Counted from the stretch's first letter, positions 42,537-56,034 are shown. The stretch: 64,000 nt of DNA from Paenibacillus sp. FSL H8-0332 (GCF_037963835.1 NZ_CP150145.1:5952001-6016000), one strand, 5' to 3'. A program made the numbers and translations. Notes: generated from the sequence alone by a model not told the origin.

Positions 42537-43460
42537 TTATTTCCCCTTATTGGCAGGCTCATAAATGAGGCAACGCAACATCATACTCGGATAGCGAAAT
42601 TCCGCATTATATTTGCTGCCGTCTTCTAATAACACATCCACCGCAACCATTCCGCGCTTATTGTTTACCTCGGTATCGGTCAGATAGGTCTTTACGATCT
42701 TCCTTTGCTCTCCTTGCTTGTCCTTAACAATCCGTATAGCTTCCTTGATCCAGCTAGGATCCTTTTGGACTGATTTAGCCGCAGCCTCATCAATAGGCGT
42801 TCTTATCGCTGCCAAATTAACTGCTGTCGTATCCACTACCACTCCGGTTTCTGGATCAATCCACACATTGTATGTCCAGACCTCCTGCCCTTGCCCACGC
42901 ATGGTGCGCTCCTTGTAGGGAGAGAAATACACCCACCATTGTGAAGAGAAGCCATATTCCGCTTTTCTCAGATTAGTTGCCATTTGCATCTTAGACACAT
43001 CGGCATCGTAGAGCTTCCGCACACTTTCAACCGCACGCATTATGAATTTAGATTCGCTGTACTTTTGAGGAAGAACAGGTTTTTCCGGAAAACGTTTAGA
43101 GGCTGCATGCGCCTGGCGATAGTTCCAGTCTATAAGCTGCAGCAGTTCTTCATCGGTCCAAGTTCTATCTGGAACGTAGAGCGTATTGGTCTTTAGATCC
43201 AGATATAAATCTCCTTGTCCCGCCTCGAAGGGCAGGGGCTTCTGAGGCCGAAGGCCATCATACTCATACTGATCTTCCAGCACCCATTGACGCTTAGTTC
43301 GAAGGTTAAGCTCAGATTCGGTTTGATCCTGGCCGCCAACTACCGTGGGCTCAGGTGCTTTACTCAGAGAATCATAAATTTGCTCCATTAGCTCCTTGTT
43401 CATATTCTTCCGCAGGTAATCATCGACAGTAGATACTGGCACGGGTGTCGCTACTTTCAA
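42537..43460 (-). CDS. Paralogue copy 2, signal peptide lost (probable pseudogene)
   Basis: About 307 residues from TTG 43460, with no good ribosome site. Closely similar to the protein at 39131-40222 throughout (VLEDQYEYDGLRPQKPLPFEAG; TEVNNKRGMVAVDVLLEDGS). In-frame codons upstream continue the homology to STVPVL and GSAAAQND, then reach a TAA. The promoter repeat stands only 107 bases from the VPVLKV equivalent, against 254 bases in copy 1, so roughly 147 bases containing the ribosome site and signal peptide are missing. Either it is a pseudogene or makes a cytoplasmic fragment. Confidence 0.7.
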   Translation of the reverse strand: MKVATPVPVSTVDDYLRKNMNKELMEQIYDSLSKAPEPTVVGGQDQTESELNLRTKRQWVLEDQYEYDGLRPQKPLPFEAGQGDLYLDLKTNTLYVPDRTWTDEELLQLIDWNYRQAHAASKRFPEKPVLPQKYSESKFIMRAVESVRKLYDADVSKMQMATNLRKAEYGFSSQWWVYFSPYKERTMRGQGQEVWTYNVWIDPETGVVVDTTAVNLAAIRTPIDEAAAKSVQKDPSWIKEAIRIVKDKQGEQRKIVKTYLTDTEVNNKRGMVAVDVLLEDGSKYNAEFRYPSMMLRCLIYEPANKGK

Positions 43461-43548
43461 TACAGGAACTGTACTCTCCGGCAGTGTCAGTCTGAGATCA
43501 TTCTGTGCTGCTGCGCTGCCTTCTCTACCACTACCTTACTCTCAACAT

Positions 43549-43583
43549 GTTATAAAGTAGAGTGACAGTTGTTATGGAGTTGT
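43549..43583 (-). promoter_or_regulatory. Copy 2 promoter with OmpR-type direct repeat
   Basis: ACAACT-CCATA-ACAACT on the minus strand (43567-43583) and TATAAC (43549-43554), with the same 12-base gap as at copy 1. The surrounding bases are conserved for about 22 bases and diverge after the -10. Confidence 0.65.
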
Positions 43584-43680
43584 AAAATGAGACCATATCT
43601 CCTGGTTTGGTTGGCCTGCCTTCAGTCAGCGCCGAAAATACAAAAAGACCACTGTCGAGGAATCAACAGTGGTCATGTGT

Positions 43681-43797
43681 GCTTGGCAACGTCCTACTCT
43701 CCCAGGACCCTTCGGTCCAAGTACCATCGGCGCTGGAGGGCTTAACGGTCGTGTTCGGGATGGGTACGTGTGGAACCCCTCCGCTATCGCCACCAAA
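43681..43797 (-). rRNA. rrf: 5S ribosomal RNA
   Basis: On the minus strand it begins TTTGGTGGCGATAGCGGAGG and ends GGACGTTGCCAAGC, about 117 nt, with the conserved CGATGGTACTTGG region. Last gene of the rRNA operon. Confidence 0.95.
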
Positions 43798-43949
43798 CGG
43801 GCATTTGAATATCAAATGCTATAATTCAGGTCTCAACATCGCCAAATGTTGAAAACAAATCTCCTTTACAGAACTGCTTGAGCTCTATAAATTCCAATTT
43901 GATTCCTGAAAACTGAATCCGAAATGAATCTGCGTTGTAGCATTTTTGG

Positions 43950-46874
<2,925 letters not shown>

Positions 46875-47139
46875 AATGCTCCGGCGTTTCGCTTGTTTGC
46901 ACAATCGAAAACCTTCGCTTAGCATCACTAAAATATTGAAACTTGTTTACACAAGTTCAGCTTAAAGGAATGTTCTAAAACGCAAATTCATTTCGGTATC
47001 CAGTTTTCAAGGATCAAGTTTAAAGATGAGAGCTTAAACTCTCAAAACTGACCAACGAGTGAGTATTCGAACCCAAGGGTTCTATTGTGGAAGCTAAGCT
47101 TCCGATTTGAATGTTTCCGTTGCAGGAAACGATTCTCCA

Positions 47140-48698
<1,559 letters not shown>

Positions 48699-48863
48699 AT
48701 TGGTATTTAGAAAGAGCGATTGCTCATTTTGAAACATCTGACGAGAATTTTCATTCTCATTTTCGGATCTCGCCGAAGCGATTTCCGATACTCACTCGTT
48801 GTTCAGTTTTCAAAGATCAAGCTCGTTGTCAGCGCCGCTCACCGCGTCACCAGCAACTTTTAT

Positions 48864-48892
48864 AATATAACATGGATCAAACAACTATGCAA
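48864..48892 (-). promoter_or_regulatory. rRNA operon promoter
   Basis: Minus strand TTGCAT (48887-48892), 17 bases, TATATT (48864-48869), about 165 bases before the 16S 5' end. The leader contains CTTTGAAAACTGAACAACGA, typical of Bacillales rRNA leaders. It starts 4 bases past the stop of the upstream gene. Confidence 0.65.
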
Positions 48893-48895
48893 CTA

Positions 48896-49780
48896 TTATT
48901 TCAAAAGTTTCTGCTGAAGCAATACCGTCAGCTCTTCCGCAGTATCCCAAACCAGAGGACGTATCTCCTGAAGATGTATCCTTAACTTATCGGCCTCATC
49001 GCTTCTTACCGTCCAGATTACCGGAATGTTCAGCCCAAGCGCATAGCCCGCTGCCAGATACACCTCAGCTGACTGGCCTGTGAGGTCCGCAACAACCAGC
49101 TTGCTGTCCGCCACAGACTCCAAAGAATTCGCAGCTTCGTTCTTGCTGGCAAGCAAACGGGGTGAATAGCCAAACTGCTCGATTTTGGCCCAAAGCTTGT
49201 CCTGCCACTCCGCCTGCAGCTTCTCATTATCCGGCAGAAGAACGGTGCATTTCTGTAAGGTCCGGCCTCCTGCTGTTGCCACTGCTTCCTCCCACCCCAA
49301 GGGGGTCAATGTAAAATTCATACCTTCCCTAATTAACAGATCCTCATTTTGCAGCCTGTCGATAATATAGACCAGTTCCTGCAGATTGGGCGAGTACGTC
49401 AGATTGTAGCTGCGGGACAGAGGGTGAATGACTACTGGCTCTCCGGGGACATCACAATGCCTATGCAGATAATGCAGCAGCCGGTCTCCTTTATCCTCAG
49501 CCGTTACCGGAATACCCGGGGCATCCACAATATCCTCCAGATCGCTGAACGCAAGGATCACCTTCTCGCCACAATCCGTCTTTTCGCGGATATAACCTGA
49601 GATCAGATGCAGCATGTCCCGCTTCTGCTGGAACGAGAGCGCAAGAATCGATTCATAGCTGTCTCTAAGCAGGCTGTAGCTTCCGCCAGGAGAGCAAGAG
49701 CAGTCGATATACTGATCGTACTCACCGTCTGCTGTAATTGGAACAATCTGATCGCAGAATGCACAATGTTTCTTTTGCAT
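48896..49780 (-). CDS. Cys-rich N terminus plus deoxyribosyltransferase/TIR-like domain, unknown function
   Basis: 294 residues from ATG 49780 (AGAGGTGATGG upstream). The N terminus HCAFCDQ and DCSCSPGG may bind a metal. The middle has a helical segment with VYIIDRLQNEDLLIREG. The C-terminal 110 residues (CTVLLPDNE ... SKLVVADLTGQSAEVYLAAGYALGLNIPVIW) resemble the nucleoside 2-deoxyribosyltransferase/TIR-like fold, where ADLTG-N-xVYYELGYA is usual. Here the expected Glu before LGYA/AGYA is Ala, so catalytic activity is doubtful and nucleotide sensing more likely. Lies directly upstream of the rRNA promoter on the same strand. Confidence 0.7.
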   Translation of the reverse strand: MQKKHCAFCDQIVPITADGEYDQYIDCSCSPGGSYSLLRDSYESILALSFQQKRDMLHLISGYIREKTDCGEKVILAFSDLEDIVDAPGIPVTAEDKGDRLLHYLHRHCDVPGEPVVIHPLSRSYNLTYSPNLQELVYIIDRLQNEDLLIREGMNFTLTPLGWEEAVATAGGRTLQKCTVLLPDNEKLQAEWQDKLWAKIEQFGYSPRLLASKNEAANSLESVADSKLVVADLTGQSAEVYLAAGYALGLNIPVIWTVRSDEADKLRIHLQEIRPLVWDTAEELTVLLQQKLLK

Positions 49781-49936
49781 AACCATCACCTCTTCAGAAT
49801 AGCAGTCCCCCTACCTTACCAAGAATGTATTGAAAAGTGGACCGGAAATTCCTTCCTCCCCGACAGCTTGGCATGCCTGATTTCGGAAGTATGCCAAGGA
49901 GATTGCCGAAGCGGAGCATTCGGAGTTCACCACATT

Positions 49937-50707
49937 TTAATTAAACTGCCAGCAGCTCAAGCTTAGATTACCATACTGATAACTCCGGTGTAGCAGCTGT
50001 GCATTACGCCCCTGGTCTCCCGCTCCCATCGCGATGAACAGCGGAATAAAGTGCTCACTCGTTGGGACCGCCATCTCTGCATAGGGAGCAAGATCCTCAT
50101 ATTGGAACAGCGCTTCTGTATCCCATGCTTCCACCTTCTCCTGAATCCAGTGATCGAACTGCTCGGCCCACCCGTTGATCTCATCCGAATTCCAGTTCAA
50201 CCTCCGCAGATTATGAACGGTTCCCCCGCTGGCGATGATAAGCACATCCTGTTCACGCAGCGCCGCCAGCGACTTGCCGATCTCATACTGCTGCGCATTA
50301 GGCAGATCACGATTCACGGACATCGCTACAACCGGAATATCCGTCTCCGGATAGAGCAGCTTCAGCACAGCCCATGCTCCGTGGTCGAGTCCTCTTTGTT
50401 CATTCCTGACATTCTTCACACCGCCCGCGGTCAAAAGCTTCTGAATCTGCTCCACGAGAGCCGGATCGCCATGTGCGGGATACGTCATCTGGTATAGCTC
50501 GTCCTGGAATCCGCCAAAGTCATAAATGGTATCGTACGTTGCCGCTGCGCCCACTGACTGCACAGTTTCCTCCCAATGAGCAGAGAAGAGAATGATGGCT
50601 TTCGGTTTGGGCATATGGTCTTTGAACTCTTTTAACAGCTTGGTGTAGGCATTATCTTCAAGAACAATAGATGGAGCTCCGTGTGCAAAAAAATAGGAAG
50701 GCATCAT
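49937..50707 (-). CDS. DODA-type extradiol ring-cleavage dioxygenase (YgiD-like)
   Basis: 256 residues. Class III (LigB-type) fold: FFAHGAPSIVLEDN with the first metal His, ILFSAHWEE with the second, HGAWAVLKLLYP and VHNLRRLNW. This matches the 4,5-DOPA dioxygenase group that opens catechol-type rings using a non-haem metal. AGGAGTG lies before ATG 50707. In an operon behind an alpha/beta hydrolase and divergent from an XRE-cupin regulator. The natural substrate is uncertain; quinone or catechol detoxification is the usual suggestion. Confidence 0.9.
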   Translation of the reverse strand: MMPSYFFAHGAPSIVLEDNAYTKLLKEFKDHMPKPKAIILFSAHWEETVQSVGAAATYDTIYDFGGFQDELYQMTYPAHGDPALVEQIQKLLTAGGVKNVRNEQRGLDHGAWAVLKLLYPETDIPVVAMSVNRDLPNAQQYEIGKSLAALREQDVLIIASGGTVHNLRRLNWNSDEINGWAEQFDHWIQEKVEAWDTEALFQYEDLAPYAEMAVPTSEHFIPLFIAMGAGDQGRNAQLLHRSYQYGNLSLSCWQFN

Positions 50708-50713
50708 CGATAA

Positions 50714-51373
50714 TCACTCCTTATTAATGGTTAATCCGGCGTCATGCTTGAGCCATTGCAAGAAATCACGCTGGTTCTCTTCAGTTACGCCATGGTCGGA
50801 CGGATAGAGTCTGAAGGTCAGCCGTTCGGTTTGCCCCTCAAGATAAGCGGCAGTCTCATGGCCAATGCGGACCGGGAACACCGAATCGTATTCACCATGC
50901 GAAGCGAAGACAGACACGTTCTTAAGACTACGGAGCTTGTACTCCATTTTCACAAAATCAGGAATATACCCATTCAGCGCGACAATCCCTTTGAGCTGCT
51001 CCCCCATCGTAAGTGCAAGCGTCATGGACAGAATGGCCCCTTGGCTGAAGCCCAGCAAATAACGTCTGTCCGGATCGACCGGATACTGCTGCGTTGCATA
51101 GTGAATGAAGGCCTCAAGATCGCTGACAGCTTGGTCAAACATCTCGCGGATGGGGTTGCCCAGGCTTTTCAAATCATAATATTGATACCCCGTACCCAGC
51201 GGCAAATTCCCGCGAACCCCGATAACAATGAACTCCTCAGCCAGCGGCGCCACCAGACCGGACATATTGCGCTCGTTAGATCCTTTGCCGTGAAAAGTAA
51301 AGATCACCGGGTATTTCCTGCCCTGCTCCAGCTTATCCGGTAAGTGAACATCATATGAATACTTAGGATTCAT
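50714..51373 (-). CDS. Alpha/beta hydrolase (carboxylesterase/phospholipase type)
   Basis: 219 residues from ATG 51373 (GGAGG 7 bases upstream). Nucleophile elbow GFSQGAILS (Ser about 117), catalytic Asp in HGEYDSVFP (about 168) and His in PSDHGVTEE (about 200) complete the triad. Typical of YtpA/EstB-like small carboxylesterases. The gene is followed 6 bases later by the dioxygenase, so they are co-expressed. Co-operation of an esterase with a ring-cleaving dioxygenase suggests handling of aromatic esters. Confidence 0.88.
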   Translation of the reverse strand: MNPKYSYDVHLPDKLEQGRKYPVIFTFHGKGSNERNMSGLVAPLAEEFIVIGVRGNLPLGTGYQYYDLKSLGNPIREMFDQAVSDLEAFIHYATQQYPVDPDRRYLLGFSQGAILSMTLALTMGEQLKGIVALNGYIPDFVKMEYKLRSLKNVSVFASHGEYDSVFPVRIGHETAAYLEGQTERLTFRLYPSDHGVTEENQRDFLQWLKHDAGLTINKE

Positions 51374-51459
51374 TTTATTTTCCTCCATACTGAAGATCAT
51401 CACTTAAATATTAGTTATAAAAATATATTTTCTGTATGAGTAATTTATCGCAAGGCACA

Positions 51460-51484
51460 TTGACTTGTCAACAATAAAATTGTT
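51460..51484. promoter_or_regulatory. Candidate XRE operator in divergent promoter region
   Basis: Two overlapping palindromes: TTGAC-TT-GTCAA (51460-51471) and AACAAT-AAA-ATTGTT (51470-51484). The intergenic region between the esterase operon and the XRE-cupin gene is otherwise AT-rich and featureless. Confidence 0.5.
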
Positions 51485-51532
51485 AATATAAAAATAAGTT
51501 TAGTATTACAAATATTATGAAGGTGTGATCCC

Positions 51533-52084
51533 ATGGATATCGGCGCTACAATACGGGCAATCCGCAAGCGGAAAAATATCACCATCGCGCAAATATGCGA
51601 CACTACCGGCCTCTCCCAAGGCTTCATGAGCCAGGTCGAAACCAATAAGACATCACCTTCCATCGCTACACTGGAGAATATCGCCCAGGCTCTGAAGGTT
51701 CCTCTTGCTTATTTGCTGCTAAAAAAAGAACAACGCATGCAGATAGTCCGCAAGGATGAACGGAGAATAACCACCAGCGGCGCAGCTGAACTAAGGGTCG
51801 AACACCTCAGCTCCACCCAGAACGTCAGGATGTCGATCGTCGAGTTCCCTCCCGGTGCCATGATTGGGGATGCCCCCCATGCGCATGAAGGACAGGAGGT
51901 CCATGTCGTCATTAAAGGGACCATTTACGCGCAGCAAGGGGAAGACGGAGCCGAATTTACCGAGGGTGATTCCTTTAGCTGGAATGCCTGCACCCCCCAT
52001 TCCGTCAAAAATACGGGTCAGGACACCGCGATTGTGCTAATCTCCATCTACACAGAAAGCGAAAATGGACAGGATGTCCTCTGA
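51533..52084 (+). CDS. XRE-family regulator with C-terminal cupin domain
   Basis: 183 residues. N-terminal HTH IGATIRAIRKRKNITIAQIC, then GLSQGFMSQVETNKTSPSIATL (core SQGFMSQVETNKTSPS). The C-terminal cupin (about 105-175) has HAHEGQEVHVVIKG and HSVKNTG, with the His residues of a metal site. Such PuuR-like proteins sense small ligands through the cupin. Divergent from the esterase-dioxygenase operon, which it probably controls. ATG 51533 follows GAAGGTGTG. Confidence 0.9.
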   Translation: MDIGATIRAIRKRKNITIAQICDTTGLSQGFMSQVETNKTSPSIATLENIAQALKVPLAYLLLKKEQRMQIVRKDERRITTSGAAELRVEHLSSTQNVRMSIVEFPPGAMIGDAPHAHEGQEVHVVIKGTIYAQQGEDGAEFTEGDSFSWNACTPHSVKNTGQDTAIVLISIYTESENGQDVL

Positions 52085-52090
52085 ACATTC

Positions 52091-52132
52091 AAAAGCCCGT
52101 ACTCTGGCCTGATAGGCAGAGTGCGGGCTTTT
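52091..52132. terminator. Bidirectional terminator
   Basis: AAAAGCCCGtACTCTG, 10-base loop, CAGAGTgCGGGCTTTT between the convergent XRE-cupin and TrmH genes. Confidence 0.88.
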
Positions 52133-52145
52133 ATTCACATATTCA

Positions 52146-52934
52146 CTATCTCCCCCGCTGCCGCATCCCCTCAAATAGCAGGATCGTTGCCGCCATTGCG
52201 GCGTTCAGCGATTCGGCGCGGCCGGCCATCGGGATGAGGATGCTTTTGTCGACTAGACGGGCTGTCTCGGGCGAGATGCCTTGGCCTTCGCTGCCGATCA
52301 GCAGCCACTGGCTGCCGTGAAAATCATGGGTGTAGCAGGAATCCTCCGCCGTCAGCGAGGTGCTGACCAGCAGCGCTCCGCCCTCCCGTGCCTGCGGGAG
52401 AATGGTACTTAGCTCTCCCTCCACTACCGGGAGATGGAACATCGAGCCCATCGTGGACCGGATGGTCTTCGGGTTGAAGAGATCAGCGCAGCCCTGACCG
52501 AGGATCACACCGTCCGCACCCGCTGCATCCGCGCTGCGGATGATGGTGCCTACATTGCCGGGGTCCTGGACCCCGTCCAGGACCACAACCAGGCTGTCCG
52601 GCTTCGCCAGAATCGCCTCTATCCCCTTCTGTTCCTTCCGCACAATGGCGAACACCGGTTGCGGTGTACCTGTGCTGCTGCACTTGGCTACCACCGCTGC
52701 TGACACGCCGATGACCTCCATGCCCTGTACGGCCTGAAGCAGCGGCTTCAGCTCAGACGGCATGCCTTTATCGAGGTCAAAGGCCAGGCATTCCACATCC
52801 GCTTCAGCTTGCAGCGCCTCCTGCACCAGATGAATGCCTTCCACGATATATTTACCGGACCGGTCACGGTGCTTCTTCTCCTGCAGTCCGGCCCATTCCT
52901 TCACCCGCGTGTTCTGCGGAGACATAATTTCCAT
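52146..52934 (-). CDS. TrmH/SpoU-family RNA 2'-O-ribose methyltransferase
   Basis: 262 residues. All three SPOUT motifs are present: VLDGVQDPGNVGTIIRSADA (motif 1, with the catalytic Asn-x-Gly-x-Ile-x-Arg), LLIGSEGQGIS (motif 2) and MAGRAESLNAAMAATILLFE (motif 3). An N-terminal RNA-binding domain (about 1-100) is of the RlmB/YsgA type. Uses S-adenosylmethionine to methylate a ribose in rRNA or tRNA; the site is not predictable. sspI nearby matches the B. subtilis sspI-ysgA neighbourhood. Confidence 0.9.
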   Translation of the reverse strand: MEIMSPQNTRVKEWAGLQEKKHRDRSGKYIVEGIHLVQEALQAEADVECLAFDLDKGMPSELKPLLQAVQGMEVIGVSAAVVAKCSSTGTPQPVFAIVRKEQKGIEAILAKPDSLVVVLDGVQDPGNVGTIIRSADAAGADGVILGQGCADLFNPKTIRSTMGSMFHLPVVEGELSTILPQAREGGALLVSTSLTAEDSCYTHDFHGSQWLLIGSEGQGISPETARLVDKSILIPMAGRAESLNAAMAATILLFEGMRQRGR

Positions 52935-52965
52935 AGGGTCCTACCTTTCTGTTGCTTACAGATTC

Positions 52966-53625
52966 CTATTGATAAGCCATTTCCAGCTTCGTCAGGTTAT
53001 CCTTCCGTCCGACAATGACAAGGACATCACCATCGGTCAGGCGGTCCTCCGCTCTGGGGGAGATATTCATTTCCTCGCCCCGGCGGATAGCCATGACATT
53101 GCAGCCAAATTTGGCGCGGATGTCAAGCTCCTGCAGGTTTTTGCCCAGCATGGGTCCCGAGACCTTCATGTCGAGAATGCTGTACTCCGGTGACAGCTCG
53201 ATATAATCGAGGATGTTCGGAGAAGCGAGATGATGCGCCACCCGCATCCCCATGTCCCGCTCCGGATAGATCACCTTATCTGCTCCGATTTTGCCCAGCA
53301 CCTTGCCGTGCAGCTCACTTTTGGCTTTGGCGATAATGGCAGGTACGCCCAGATCCTTCAAGATCAGCGTTGTCAGAATGCTGGCCTGAATATCCTCACC
53401 GATGGCGACTACCACCACATCGAAGTTACGGATACCAAGCGCGCGCAGCGCCTCTTCATCCGTGGAGTCCGCAGATACGGCATGCGTCACAATATTGGAG
53501 ATTTCCTGGGTACGCTGCTCATCCGCATCAATGGCCAGCACCTCATAACCCATCCCGCTGAGCGCTTTGGCTACACTTGAGCCGAAACGCCCCATGCCGA
53601 TGATGGCATACTGTTTTTTTGCCAT
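52966..53625 (-). CDS. Ktr-type potassium uptake regulatory subunit (RCK domain)
   Basis: 219 residues from ATG 53625 (GGAGGGACAAGG upstream). RCK_N Rossmann domain with YAIIGMGRFGSSVAKALSG (GxGxxG) and VLAIDADEQRT, then VVVAIGEDIQASILTTL; the RCK_C domain (about 140-219) has NLQELDIRAKFG. This is the KtrA/KtrC/TrkA family that gates a KtrB/KtrD membrane subunit in response to nucleotides, and binds c-di-AMP in Firmicutes. No KtrB/D gene is adjacent, as with KtrC in B. subtilis. Confidence 0.9.
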   Translation of the reverse strand: MAKKQYAIIGMGRFGSSVAKALSGMGYEVLAIDADEQRTQEISNIVTHAVSADSTDEEALRALGIRNFDVVVVAIGEDIQASILTTLILKDLGVPAIIAKAKSELHGKVLGKIGADKVIYPERDMGMRVAHHLASPNILDYIELSPEYSILDMKVSGPMLGKNLQELDIRAKFGCNVMAIRRGEEMNISPRAEDRLTDGDVLVIVGRKDNLTKLEMAYQ

Positions 53626-53820
53626 TAAGCCTTGTCCCTCCCGCACGTAATAATACATCTCACACAGTATAGCATAAGCCGTTATAAACTTGAATGTTCA
53701 GCGCTCCCGCAGGGCACCTTATAAGAAGGCTGCTTACCTGACTAAGCCCCTGCTTTCGAAGTCAGTTTTGCGATGCTGATTCAGGAAGCAGATGCTCACA
53801 AAACTTTAAGGAGGCCGATT

Positions 53821-54057
53821 ATGCCAGTCACCCTTGATTTGCGCCAGGCCATCATTCACAAGGTGCACGGCCAGTCCGAGGAAGGTCTGCGGGAGGTCAT
53901 TGAGAATTCCGTAGACGGGCCGGAAGCCGCGCTTCCCGGACTGGGTGTCGTCTTTGAGATGATCTGGAAGGACCTCGACCCTGCCAAGCAGGACCGGGTT
54001 CTCTCTATGCTGCACAGACATCTGGACAAGCTTACACCAGGGTCCATCACCTCCTAG
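53821..54057 (+). CDS. sspI: Small acid-soluble spore protein SspI
   Basis: 78 residues. LDLRQAIIHKVHGQSEEGLREVIENSV with LPGLGVVFEMIWKDLDPAKQDRVLSML (given in two pieces: LPGLGVVFEMIW, QDRVLSML) matches SspI, a minor DNA-associated spore core protein made late in the forespore. ATG 53821 follows TAAGGAGG. The upstream region should hold a sigma-G promoter; I could not place one with confidence. The neighbouring trmH-type gene supports conserved synteny with Bacillus. Confidence 0.92.
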   Translation: MPVTLDLRQAIIHKVHGQSEEGLREVIENSVDGPEAALPGLGVVFEMIWKDLDPAKQDRVLSMLHRHLDKLTPGSITS

Positions 54058-54074
54058 AGGAGGCCCATCCCGCC

Positions 54075-54127
54075 AAAAACCTCCGCACCCCACCGTGCTG
54101 CTGCACAGGTGGAGGCGGAGGTTTTTT
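54075..54127. terminator. Bidirectional terminator
   Basis: AAAAACCTCCGC and GCGGAGGTTTTT enclosing a smaller stem (CACC/GGTG), between sspI and the convergent prfC gene. Confidence 0.88.
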
Positions 54128-54179
54128 ATAGCCTAATCATACATATGCTTAACTGCTCAGCTTACTTCTATTACACCCT

Positions 54180-55766
54180 TCAAGGCGCAGTCTCCAGGAA
54201 CTTAGCGGTCGGATTCTTCTCAATCGCGGTCCGCATGGCGTATTCATTCTCGAACAGCACTACGTAATTGCCCTTCTTGTCCGTAACCAGAGTGGAGTTG
54301 ATCCGGAACTTGCTGGCATCCGGCTTGTTCTCATCCACGATCCAGCGTGCGAACTGGTAGCTCATACGCTGCAGCTGTACATCCACGCCATACTCACCCT
54401 TCATGCGGTACTCGAACACCTCGAACTGCAGCTGTCCCACTACACCCAGCAGAATATCGTCGAAATTGACGGTACGGAACACCTGGATCATACCCTCTTC
54501 GGTCAGCTGGTCAATTCCCTTCTGGAACTGCTTCGACTTCAGTGCATTCTTAATGGTGACTTTGGAGAAAATCTCCGGCGAGAAGGTCGGCAGCTCATCG
54601 AACTCCATATCTCCAGCCTGACTGAGCGTGTCGCCAATCCGGAAGATACCCGGATCGAACAGACCGATAATATCCCCCGGATACGCCTCTTCAACAATAT
54701 CCCGGTCCTGGGCAAGGAACTGCTGCGGCTGGGACAGCTTGATGTCTTTGCCGGCACGTACATGCTTCACACTCATCCCGCGCTCGAACTTACCGGACAC
54801 GATACGCAGGAAGGCGATACGGTCACGGTGTGCAGGATTCATGTTCGCCTGGATTTTGAATACATAGCCGGTGAATTTCTCATTCGTCGGTTCTATAGAG
54901 CCAGCTGTACTGCGGCGTGGTTCAGGTTTAGGGGCAAGATCCAGGAAATTATCCAGGAATGTCTGTACACCGAAGTTGTTGATGGCACTGCCGAAGAATA
55001 CAGGAGTAATCTCCCCGCGCAGCACCTTCTCATAGTCAAAAGGATCGCCCGCTACATCCAGCAGCTCCAAATCGGCGCATAATTGATCATGCAGGTACTC
55101 CCCCGCCATCTCACGGATAATCGGGTCGCGGTAGCTCTCCACCTTCTGCACCTTAATCACGGAGTGGTCATCGCCCTGGAACAGCTCGACCTGATTCTTC
55201 ATCCGGTCATAGACGCCGCACAGCTCACGGCCCATCCCAATCGGCCAGTTCATCGGCACCGAGCGGATGCCCAGCACATTCTCCAGCTCCTCCATCAGAT
55301 CAAACGGGCTGCGGCCTTCCCGGTCCAGCTTATTAATGAAGGTGAAGATTGGAATGCCGCGCTTCGCGCAGACCTGGAACAGCTTGATTGTCTGTGTTTC
55401 TACACCCTTGGCTACGTCGATCAGCATGACCGCACTGTCAGCCGCAGTAAGCGTACGGTAGGTGTCCTCACTGAAATCCTGGTGACCCGGAGTATCCAGA
55501 ATGTTCACCCGGTGGTCCAGGTAATCAAACTGCATCACAGAGGAGGTTACCGAGATTCCGCGCTGCTTCTCAATTTCCATCCAGTCACTGGTGGCGTGCT
55601 TGCTTGCCTTACGGGCTTTGACTGTGCCTGCCAGACGGATGGCGCCTCCGAAGAGCAGCAGTTTCTCTGTTAGCGTGGTTTTACCCGCATCCGGGTGGGA
55701 AATAATCGCAAAGGTTCTGCGTTTGTCTACTTCACTCTGAAGCTTATGGTCCGTTGCTTTATTCAT
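54180..55766 (-). CDS. prfC: Peptide chain release factor 3 (RF3)
   Basis: 528 residues, the expected RF3 length. GTPase motifs: SHPDAGKTTLTEKLL (P loop), QRGISVTSS (switch I), DTPGHQDFSEDT (switch II), FINKLDREGR (NKxD). Domains II-III are typical, with the VGQLQFEVFEYRMKGEYGV segment separating RF3 from EF-G. RF3 recycles RF1/RF2 from ribosomes after termination. Monocistronic. Confidence 0.96.
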   Translation of the reverse strand: MNKATDHKLQSEVDKRRTFAIISHPDAGKTTLTEKLLLFGGAIRLAGTVKARKASKHATSDWMEIEKQRGISVTSSVMQFDYLDHRVNILDTPGHQDFSEDTYRTLTAADSAVMLIDVAKGVETQTIKLFQVCAKRGIPIFTFINKLDREGRSPFDLMEELENVLGIRSVPMNWPIGMGRELCGVYDRMKNQVELFQGDDHSVIKVQKVESYRDPIIREMAGEYLHDQLCADLELLDVAGDPFDYEKVLRGEITPVFFGSAINNFGVQTFLDNFLDLAPKPEPRRSTAGSIEPTNEKFTGYVFKIQANMNPAHRDRIAFLRIVSGKFERGMSVKHVRAGKDIKLSQPQQFLAQDRDIVEEAYPGDIIGLFDPGIFRIGDTLSQAGDMEFDELPTFSPEIFSKVTIKNALKSKQFQKGIDQLTEEGMIQVFRTVNFDDILLGVVGQLQFEVFEYRMKGEYGVDVQLQRMSYQFARWIVDENKPDASKFRINSTLVTDKKGNYVVLFENEYAMRTAIEKNPTAKFLETAP

Positions 55767-56034
55767 TGCACATATCCCTTCATCTATAAATTCATGCTTG
55801 CTTCTGCCTCTATTGCCGGATCAATCAAATCGGACTGCTATTCATGGATTCAGATCCTTTCCTTAGAAATTCAACGTCTATTTCTTGAACGTAACGTTTA
55901 CCATGTATAGGATCATCTATAGCGCTAGGCTTAGAAATCTTTATGTTGAAAGCATCCTTCTCAGTATAGCAAAATCCGGCAGAGATTATCTACAAAAAAG
56001 CGGCTGTTGTCAAATATCTTGTAATATTGTGTAC
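55767..56034. other. Gene-free region upstream of prfC and downstream of zwf
   Basis: No gene, RNA or strong promoter seen. It should contain the prfC promoter (minus strand); one possible site is TTGACA-like sequence near 56008 with an AT-rich stretch after it, but this is not convincing. Confidence 0.3.

Noticed and set aside
42537..43460. Copy 2 secreted protein as an intact secreted protein
   Set aside because: No signal peptide can be read in any upstream frame, and the distance from the promoter is too short to contain one.
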